NCBI GenBank assembly: GCA_022605955.1
Contig: JAKCOZ010000021.1
Location: forward strand, 12,382,501 to 12,446,500
Source: Rallus limicola
Taxonomy: Eukaryota > Chordata > Aves > Gruiformes > Rallidae
Direction: 5' to 3'
DNA: 64,000 bases
The notes under the pieces are model-generated. The model saw only the letters and a list, made by a program, of their open reading frames with translations, searched no databases and had not been told where the DNA came from. Below, piece by piece: positions 55,781 through 64,000 of the stretch. The translations under genes were made by a program, and so were the position numbers. Within the stretch, counting starts at the first letter, position 1; each line of letters opens with the position of its first letter.

Positions 55781-58700
55781 CTGGAAGGCAAAGAAGAGTG
55801 GTGGTCAGGGGGTGCCACTGCACCCATCGCAGGACACTGGGGACTGTCAGCGCAGGTGCAGGGCTGCACCAGACTCCCTGCACCTCCCTGGGTGCCTCCG
55901 TCCACCTCTGCCCAGGGATGTCCCGCTGCAGGGACAGACTCAGACAGGACAGGGGGTGCATGGGTCACCCACACCTGGAGAGAGCGGGCAGACAGGAAAG
56001 CAGGCCTGGGACCCACACAGCTGCCCCTCTGCCCTCCCCCGGCCTGTGAACAGGAGGCAGTGCTGGGAGAGAAAGGGCCGCGTGCTGCCCGGCTCCTGTG
56101 CCTCCCGGCTCCCACAGACCTGAGCTCAGCTAACAGGGGTTTGACACGCTTTCCTTTTATCTTGGCAGGCTCCAGAAAGCATGGAAGAAGCAGCCTCCAA
56201 GGGCAGTGGTTTGTCCCTTCCCCAGACACGGGCAATGTGCTTGCAGGGATGGCGTGGCCACTGCTGCGGGCTCAGCTCTAGGGCCTACCTGGGGTCTCAG
56301 CCCCAGGCTCCCCAGCTGCCCGGGACCCCACAGACAGAGCCCCAGGGACCTGATTGCTCCATCTACATCTACATTCTCAGCACCCACTTCACCCTTTGTT
56401 ACCCAAGGAGGGGGGGTTCTCACAAAAACTCTCCCCTTGGGTTTTTCTGCTCCTCCATGGGAGTGAAGCTCAGAGCTGATGTGAATCTAAGTAGCCCCAG
56501 TCATTGGATCAGTCTGGGCATCCATCTGTCCGTCCGTCCATCCATCCATCCATCCATCCATCCATCCATCCATCCCTCCCTCCCTCTCTCCCTTCCTCTC
56601 TCCCGCCCTCCCTCCATCAGCAGTGTGAGCTGTTTTAGCACCCACCCCCACAAGGTGCTGCTCACTGACCCCCTCCCCAAGGGCTCTGGGAGCCACGGTG
56701 GGACCGGGTCCATGGGCCACCTAACCTCCCAAGACCTGGGGGCACAGACTAGCAGCAGAGGTGTGCAGTGCTCCATGAAGAAGCCATCATTGCTCTGATT
56801 TCAAACTAAAACACTTGTGTTGCACTCTGTCTGTGGATAATCTCAATTTGGGAGCAAAACATAAACCTGTGCCAGAAGCCCAGGGTGAGGCAAGGACCGT
56901 GGGCAGTGGAGGGACAAGGCAGCTTCACAGTGTGGTTAATCCACTTGCTTTTTGGCTGTGAGAAGTGAATTTCTTGGCTGTTTCTGCCCACTGGTGTGCC
57001 AGGTTGCTCTCCATCTTTGGAGGAAAGGAGAGCAGAGCTTGGGTCCCAGGGGCTCTTTTCCCAGCCTCCTGCCAGGCAGAGAAGGCTTTAGTGGAGACCA
57101 CATAATGACTAAACAAAACAACGTGTGAGCAAAACACCTGGCAGAAGATGTGGGAAAAGAGTGAGACCTAAAGGAGGTGGATCCATGGCAGGTAGCAAGG
57201 AGGCTTTGCTTCCACTGCTGGCAAAAGCTGCTCAGCTAATGCCAGTACTACCAAGGGGACATTATCTCCTCCTCTGATGCCCCTGGCTCTAAACGCCCTG
57301 CAGCAGCTCCCAGGGAGCTCCTTGGGAAGGACAAACAGCTCAGAGCCACAAGGATGTATTGCTTGGCCATGAAAGGCTTGCTCCTGGCTGGAGCTGAGCA
57401 GCACGTCGGTATGTCCCAGCTGGGGAGCAGCAGAGACAGATAACCTCACACATCTTTGAAGAGTATCAGTTATGGCCCTGGGATATGTTGGAGAGGGAAG
57501 GCGAGGGGGAACACAGGCAGCTCGATAGCTCCTACTGCTTTAATGTACAAGCTGGGGGGGGTGAGGGGGGAAGGTGTGTCAGGGCTAGCAGCATGGGGGA
57601 GGCTCCAGTCACAGAAGGGTTGAGGTTGGAAGTGACCTCTGGAGATCATCCAGTTCAGCCCCCCCCAGCAGCCCCCAGAGCAGGTGGCACAGAATCCCAT
57701 CCAGGAGGGCTATGGTAGGTACCACAGGAGTAGGTACCTGCAGCTGGGGTTTGGGTGGGATGCAGGCTTAGGAAGGCGATGCTGGCTAATAAGAGACTCC
57801 AGGGAAGCAACTGCCCTAGCAGCTGTCTTTTTGGGCTCCTGCCTTGGTGGATAGTCTGCCTGCCCACCCCTGGGACAGCCATGGGTCACATAAGGGCTCC
57901 TTCCCCTGGTGAATGAGTGTTTTTCCTCCAGTACTGCAGAAGACAGGTGAAATGGAAGTGCCTGGTTGGAGGATATCTGGAGGTATGGGCATAGGGACCA
58001 AGCGCAGAGATGACCCACAGCAGGGTGATACATCCGCTGGCAGGGGACGTGCAGCTCTGGCTCTCCCAACCTATTTGTGTATTTAGGCCCCTGAGGGGAT
58101 GGACGGTAACTCTTGCAGATCCCCGTGGCTACCTAAATCACTCTGTGCCTAACACCTATCGACTGCCCGTGGGAGATGGGCACTGAGCCTGCAGCCGGGA
58201 GGCCGCACGCGGGGTGACGCTGCTGTGCATGGCGGGGAGCGGGAGCAGCGGCGCGTGGGGAGCCTCTCCTCAAATGAAACAGAGCCTGGAGCAGGCCCCA
58301 GGCAGTCTGAATACGGCTCAGGGTTTATGATGCACAAACAGCAGAAATCCCTCTGCTAGCACTTGTGTGGCAGGGGAACAATCACTGGGCTTGCCAGAGC
58401 CATCGCTCCCGCTTCCTGGCTGCTCACAGCCGTTCCTCCTCTGCCGCCGCTTCACGCGCTCGCGATAGGAAGTAAAGGATGATTAGTGAGACGCTGTAAT
58501 TTATGTGCCCAGTAAATCCCCATGCCAAGCTGCTGCGTCAGGCTCGTGTCTCCGCTCATCCCCACTGAGAGCCGGCTCCGGAGTCCCCGGGAAGCGGTGC
58601 TTTCCAGCGCGTCACGCTGTGAATCAGCGGCTGGGCAGAGGCCGGAGCCGGGATGCTGCCGGCTCCTCGGATCTTCTCTGTCTGCTCAATAACGTGCAGA

Positions 58701-61700
58701 TGAGCTGAGCAGGCCTTGCTCTGCTCCAACGTGCTGCTCACACTTACATGGAGTGAGGTCAGGGAGCTCTTCCCACGGGCAGGCTTTTATCTAAACTCTG
58801 TTATGTCAGGGAAGGCAGCAGACCTGCCGGTGGCCTAGCTCTCTTCTCCCAAGACTTAGGCCCTGACAATATCCTTCTGTTCCCATGAGACAGGGAAAAG
58901 TTACTCATGCTCTGAGGAACTCAATAATCCCATTCCCAAAACACAGCAACCTTCTGATAGAACTACAGGCTACCCTAACCCAAGAAGCAGTTATGGGAAG
59001 GTACTTGGGAGTAATGGAACCAACCATAATAAGATGGTCAAAATAGCAGGTGTGTGGGTACTTTCAGGCATCAGAGGTAAACTGCCAATATTTAGCTATA
59101 AGATCTGTTTATCAGAACTCGTTATAATTACTAACCAATCAGTGTGAACAGTGTGTGTAACCAATTAGCAGTTTTTTAGTTTGCCACATTTGCAGTAATA
59201 AAGGTTTAGAACCTGTGTGATTTCACCTAATAAGATGGCTTCACCCAAAATTCCTATTGAATTGCGTGTTGCCCATCGCCAGTCGCCACAAAGTTATGCT
59301 GGCTGATGCTTCCTAATTGCTCTTCCAAAGTGGATGTTCAGGAGTAAGTGTGGTGCAGGTAGGACTTTGTGCATCTTCATCTCAAACAATCCTACCTGGA
59401 TCCTATTTTCAGCAGGCTTCAAGGCTGCCAGGTGTAATTTCCTGTTGGATTTGCAGGTCTTGCTTCCCAGCAGAAGCTGGCAGAAGATCTTTCCTAACTG
59501 CCCATCCTTGTCCCCTGCCGTGCTTTTCTCCATGGCTCACCCACAGGAACAGGTCCATGCCTGGCAGCCAAGTCCTGATGGCACCAGGATGTCCCATTCT
59601 GGCCCTGCTATGGCTGAAGCAGTGAGAAATGGGGTGACTGCAGCCATGCCCACGTCACTCTGTGATGGCCCTCAGTGGGAGCGGCACCAGGAGCTGTGGC
59701 CCCTGCCAGGAGCTGCATGGGAGGAGAGCGTCCCTTTGGAATGGCAAACTCTGTTACAAGGTTTGCTTTCCTTGGCCATTAGTTTGGGTTACAGTGTGGG
59801 GGTATCTCATCAGAAGCGCTTGCAAACTGGCCTTCTGGTCAAAGTGTGATGACTAGAGGTGATCCCATGGACAGAAGATGTTTGCCCTGGTGATCCCCTA
59901 CCTGTGACCAGGACAAGCTCCCTGTGTGGTGGGGCACCAAGAGTATGTGTTTCTCTGTATCTTGTCAAGCTCAAGGATTTGCTTTAGGATTCCTCTTGGT
60001 GTGGTCACAAAGAATCAGAGGCAATTAAAGGCTGAGTTTAATTGGCTTCTGCACCCTCTGGATTTTCTGTGTAAGCATGAGAGGTGAGGGGACAGTTCCA
60101 CCCTCCCCAGATTTGGGCACGTGGCCCTCAGCACAAGGGGGATGGATGAGGGATGGATGGTGGGCAGAAGCAGAGCTGCACAGGCCACTCTGGCTGGTCC
60201 GTGCTGCACAGCCAAGCTGCAGCAATAGAGGTCTGGGCCTCAGTGCCTGACTGGTGAGGTTTTTGTGACAGCTTCATGCTGTGACCCTTGTCACAACGGT
60301 TTATCTAAGGAGGCTGGGGCTGCTGCAGAGGGGTCTGGAGAGATGCAACCATGGGACGTGACATGGAGCATGAGGACCTCCTCTCACCAAACCTGCAGCG
60401 GTGCCACTTCCCAGCATGCTTGGACCCTGGTCTTTTGCTGTCTCAGCATCACTTCATCCAGCTCTTCCTCCTGAGGACCAAATGGTCCTGTGATATTTCC
60501 TCCAGCCCAGCATGTCCTGCTTTCCCTTAGCCTCTCCAGCACACTGAGGGACAGCTACTGGTAGCCCAGGCTCTGCTGGGGACACGCACCCTGCCTTGAG
60601 CTAGTTGCCACAGGCCTTGCAGCTAACCTTCTGCTTTTCTATTGCTGCTCTGTGCCACCCAAGGTTACCTGTGTGCCAGTCCCAACCTCATCATACTCAG
60701 GAGCATCCAAGTGTCAGCTCAGCTGGACCAGGACCTCAGTGTCCCTAGATGTGCAGATACCGAGGGCTGGAGGTTGGCCTCTGGCTACCTGGTAGCACGC
60801 CCTTTTGCAGTTCCCCCTTCTCCCAGACGAGGGACTGGAGCAGCTCTGAGCCACAAATACTGGTGCTGGTACACCTAGCAACTGCTGGCTAGCCTGCTCT
60901 CTGTTCAGGGGGTGGCTCACAGCCAGGATAGGCACTGACCCACCTCTGGTGGGACCTCCCCATCCAGCCATGCATGGCTGAGTCTGTTCCAACATGGTGC
61001 AATGGGGCTTGCAAGTGGAGAAGGAGGGGCTGAGTCCCTGGAAGCACCAGTTCTGCCTGAAGCAGTCTACAAGCAGTGGGCTGAACCCCTGCTTACTGTG
61101 AGCATGAGTACACAGAAGACTCATGCAGTGCTCCTCACACTTGGCTGCTTTAGTGGACACACAGGCCAGCGACCCAGCCCATCACCCCAAGCATGCTTGC
61201 CAGGCACTAGCCAGAGCTCACTGGGAACGGGAATGTCCATTTCCCCTGGCCATACCAGAGGCCTCCTCCTCACCAAGGACTATAGGAGTAGATAAGGAGA
61301 TAGAGAGCCTGTTTACCTTCAAGGTGGCCCCCAGCGACCTCAGTCCGGTGGAGTGCCGAGCCAGCTTCAGCACCCGGAATATCCTCATGAGCCGAAACAC
61401 CTGCACGACCTTGCCCAAGTTGCCCAGCTCCGAGTCACTGCCCATGGTCAGGTCCACCACAAGGGTGAAATAGAAAGGCAGCACCGAGACAATGTCAATC
61501 AGGTTCAGTGGGTGCTTGAAGAACTTCCTGGGGTTGGGGGAGAGCAAGAGGCGAGAAGACACTTCGAAGGTGAACCAGGAGATGCAGAAATACTCCAGCT
61601 TGTGCAGGACGGGTTCATCGAGCACGTTGCCGTTCTCATCCATCTCCTGGTACTCAGGCATGCTGTGGATGCACATGGTGGCTATGGAAACCAGCACCAC

Positions 61701-62282
61701 GCTGATGGACACGAAGCTGAAGAGTTTGCTGGGGATGGAGTAGCCGGGGTTCTCCATGGTGAGCCAGAGGCGCTTGCGCACGTTGCCGCAGCGCAGGGTG
61801 CTGTAGTGCAGCAAGTCGTGGTTGATGTCAGAGATCTCATCGGGGGACGTGTCCACGCTGCTGACTTCGCTCTCCTCATCCCAGTTGTGGTGCCGGCTCT
61901 CCAGCTTGCGCTCGTGGTAGCGGTAGCTGCAGCAGGAGTCCAGGAAGAACTCATTGATGCCCCAGTACTCGATCTCCTGGCAGAAGGAGAAGACGCACAG
62001 CTCCTCCATGACGTGCAGCTTCCCTGTCTGGTAGAAGTGGAGCACGTAGAGGAAGAAGCCGGGGTTTCGGTCAAAGTAGAACTCCCTGGCGCTCACGTCG
62101 TAGTCATCACAGAGCTGCAGGATGGACTCCTCTGAGTCACAGGAGAGCAGACGTCCCAGGCGGGTGTCGGGGAACTTGGAGAGGGCGCTGGAGCTGAGCC
62201 GCCTCCTCAGGCCCCCCACGTTGATGTTGATAACGTCCTCCTCAAAACTGGGACCCCAGTAATTTAAGGTCTTGTTGACCAT
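55325..62282 (-). CDS. KCNS1: KCNS1 (Kv9.1), silent voltage-gated K+ channel subunit
   Basis: Kv9 subunits do not form channels alone. They co-assemble with Kv2.1/Kv2.2 in neurons and change gating. Two coding exons, 62282-61317 and 55780-55325, join in phase 0 to give 473 residues. The T1 tetramerisation domain is at about 17-118 ([12 protein letters not shown], then [20 protein letters not shown]). S1 is near 187-205, S2 229-248, S3 259-276, and S4 291-310 has spaced arginines ([15 protein letters not shown]). S5 is near 326-347, the pore helix and filter SMTTVGYGD have TVGYGD at 373-378, and S6 ends [13 protein letters not shown]. As in other silent subunits, the second proline of the Kv PXP gate motif is absent. 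The block [16 protein letters not shown] and the STK4 synteny favour KCNS1 over KCNS2/3. Human is 526 aa; this one is shorter at both ends. Confidence 0.95.
56520..56625 (+). repeat. CATC/CCTC microsatellite
   Basis: GTCC/ATCC tetranucleotide repeats (about 11 ATCC units) grade into an imperfect CCCT/CTCC polypyrimidine run. Confidence 0.9.
57608..57712 (-). mobile_element. CR1 LINE 3' fragment
   Basis: The minus strand ends with the CR1 tail. On the plus strand this reads TCACAGAAGGGTTGAGGTTG, then GACCTCTGGAGATCATCCAG. Only the last 100 bp or so remain. Confidence 0.8.
58994..59290 (+). mobile_element. Putative degraded solo LTR
   Basis: The segment has two CCAAT boxes (ACCAATCAG, ACCAATTAG), an AATAAA at 59197-59202 and a terminal GTCGCCACA. 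The flanks CAGTTA (58988) and AAGTTA (59291) could be a 6-bp duplication with one mismatch. This layout fits a short avian ERVK/alpharetrovirus-type LTR. The left edge is uncertain (TGTTATG at 58799 is another option), and no internal genes are present. Confidence 0.38.
61317..62282 (-). CDS. KCNS1: KCNS1 coding exon 1 (T1 domain to S4-S5 linker)
   Basis: Start ATG at 62282 in good context (GATCATGG). Residues 1-322 end at SLGATLK with donor GAAG|GTAAAC. An acceptor (CATCCGCAG) before 62309 suggests a 27-nt 5'UTR part in this exon after an upstream non-coding exon. That stretch is open in frame, so an N-terminal extension from a previous exon cannot be ruled out. Confidence 0.94.
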
Positions 62283-62309
62283 GATCAGCAGAGCAGGAGC
62301 TGGTTCCAC

Positions 62310-64000
62310 CTGCGGATGAGACACAGTGGGGCTGGAGGGGACACAGGGCTCCTCCCACACTGGGTGCTCCCATGGGGACCAGAAGCACCCTGGGGAGTGG
62401 GGAGGGATGTTTACATTTTGGAAAGTGAGGGCCAGAGGGAGGGCAGGGCTTTGGGCAGTTGCTCTTCAGTGGCACATAAGGAGAAAAGATAAAAAGCCAA
62501 TCATTTATCCAGGTCAAACTTCCCCTTGTGTTTTTTTTTAACCTTTTAAAGGTTCTCCCTTTGCTAATGGCCTATGAGAGGCAGTTTACTGCACCTCCAG
62601 CACCTCATCATGGGACTTTCCATGTCTGAAGAGGTAATTAGCCACTAAACAGGGGATTTATCTCATGAAGAGCCTCCCCTGTGAAAGAAACAGGTCTCAC
62701 ACTGCCTCACCACATGGAATCACAGCCGCAGGGACTCTGCCAAGGCACTCTGTACACCCACTGCCTATGTTGCTAATTAGACCTGGTCAGAAAGTCCTTA
62801 GATGGTGCTGGGATCTTCCCATGTTTGCCAAAATCAAAGTGTTTCCACAGGAGGTGTCAGTTTAAGGGAGAATTTCCATGGAAGAAGTGTCAGAACAATT
62901 AATCCGCTGCCTTTGTTTCCTCTCACGGGTTCTGTCCTGTAAAATGCTGATAGTGTTTTTTAGGCTGTTGAAACACAACAAACCCCTGATCCTGAAGGAT
63001 TGATGGCTCTGGATTAAAATCCCTGTGTTGTGGTAGGGAGCTGAAAATCAATGTTTGGGTTTGTGCTGTGTTTCAGGGAAAGGGGCTCTTCCACACGGCA
63101 AAAATTCTATTGGAAAGCGTGATGTTGGGAATGAGCAGTAGTGAAAGCATCTAATAGAGAGAAGCATCCCCACACCTTCAAATGCAGGGCAGGTAAATGG
63201 ATAAAAAGGCAAATGAAAGGTTTGTGATCTTGCTGCATCACCTTGAAATCATTCTCCACCTACCTCACCTGTCAAAACGCCTGGGGATGCAGGGAGAAGC
63301 CTGCACCCACTCAGTCACCCTGCTCCTGGCAGGGGAGCGTTGGGTGTCCTCAGCAGGGATGCTGTTTGCTCTCTTGGTTGAGGAATTTTGTTTTTCCCTG
63401 TGCATCAGCTGCTTTGGGAAAACCCCTCTATTAGACACGACATGCTCCTGAGCTCTGCTCGCTGCTGGTACCAACACGACTCTCTGCAGCCACTGATGCT
63501 TTTGCTGCAGAGGTCACTGGAGCATTTAAGACCCCTGGGACCAGCCTGTTTCCCGTCTCAAATGCTTCCCTCCCTGGTTTGAATCAGCCAGCTGCTTGTT
63601 AGAAAAAAGCCCTCACCTTCTGTCTCACCAGCGACCTCACACTTCTGGGTGCCGCAGGGACAGAGGCCACAAGTGGGCAGTGGGAGCTGCAGCCCCAGTG
63701 GTGATGCTGAGGTGCCACCAGACCCCGCACAGGACAGTCCTCTCTGACACCAGCCACTGAGGGCCAAAGCCAGGTCAGTGAGATGAAGAGGGTAGCCCCC
63801 CACTCCCTCACCCCTAGGGGAATCCCAATTCCTCTTTGGATCCCATCACCCCCCAGCCATGCGTTGCTCCCAGGACACCTCATAGGGTTTATGGAGCAAA
63901 CACCAAAGCAGAAGGGCTCTGAATGTTTTCCAGTGCCTGAGAAGGTTTGTCAGACTGGGAGGGACTGTGGGGGATGTTTTCAGATCTAAATCTGGAGGTC
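62310..64000 (-). other. KCNS1 upstream region (5'UTR intron/promoter side)
   Basis: 1.7 kb upstream of the first coding exon. The acceptor at 62310-62311 implies at least one 5' non-coding exon further right. I could not place that exon or a promoter. No repeat or gene is recognised. Confidence 0.6.

Larger units (their letters stand above)
55781..61316 (-). other. KCNS1: KCNS1 intron between coding exons
   Basis: 5.5 kb. It contains a CATC tetranucleotide run (56520-56625), a CR1 3' fragment (57608-57712) and an LTR-like segment (about 58994-59290). Many short ORFs reflect high G+C. No nested gene is recognised. Confidence 0.85.

Noticed and set aside
61353..62135. 260-codon plus-strand frame
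   Set aside because: Exact antisense shadow of KCNS1 coding exon 1.
55325..62282. Alternative identity KCNS2 or KCNS3 for the channel gene
   Set aside because: Those paralogues have intronless coding regions as far as I know. The intron after GATLK, the [16 protein letters not shown] block and the STK4 synteny fit KCNS1.

Overview
The window is nuclear DNA from a bird. Three vertebrate genes with spliced exons lie in the order TOMM34 - STK4 - KCNS1, as on human 20q13.12 and the matching avian chromosome. The interspersed repeats are avian: six CR1 LINE 3' fragments with the typical terminal octamer-like tail, and two solo LTRs of the common bird type that starts TGTCCTGG and ends CCACGACA. 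The spliced STK4 product is 486 residues, the length I recall for the chicken protein. A galliform is plausible, but the sequence alone does not fix the species.

Layout. (1) 1-1650 is a GC/CpG-rich island. The first three coding exons of TOMM34 run leftward (minus strand) and the gene continues off the left edge. Only 197 bp separate its ATG from that of STK4, so the two share a bidirectional promoter. (2) 983-46350 holds the whole STK4 (MST1, Hippo-pathway kinase) coding region on the plus strand, in 11 coding exons with consistent splice sites and phases. A 3'UTR of about 3.1 kb follows, probably ending just past the AATAAA at 49447. Introns 9 (12.9 kb) and 10 (20 kb) make up most of the window and carry CR1 and LTR insertions. 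Intron 6 has a very homogeneous 21-bp polypyrimidine minisatellite, and intron 8 contains a likely 54-bp in-frame cassette exon. (3) 49.5-55.2 kb is intergenic or UTR sequence. It includes a candidate two-exon micropeptide gene on the minus strand (52559-52879) and a likely distal poly(A) site for KCNS1. (4) 55325-62282 holds both coding exons of KCNS1 (Kv9.1, an electrically silent potassium-channel subunit) on the minus strand, split by a 5.5-kb intron. The rest, to 64000, is KCNS1 upstream sequence.

The three genes have unrelated jobs: an HSP70/HSP90 co-chaperone for mitochondrial preproteins, a pro-apoptotic Hippo kinase and a Kv2 modulatory subunit. Their linkage is inherited synteny, not functional clustering. 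The least explained items are the STK4 cassette exon, the putative 50-residue tail-anchored peptide, and the direct/inverted repeat cluster just past the STK4 poly(A) signal.
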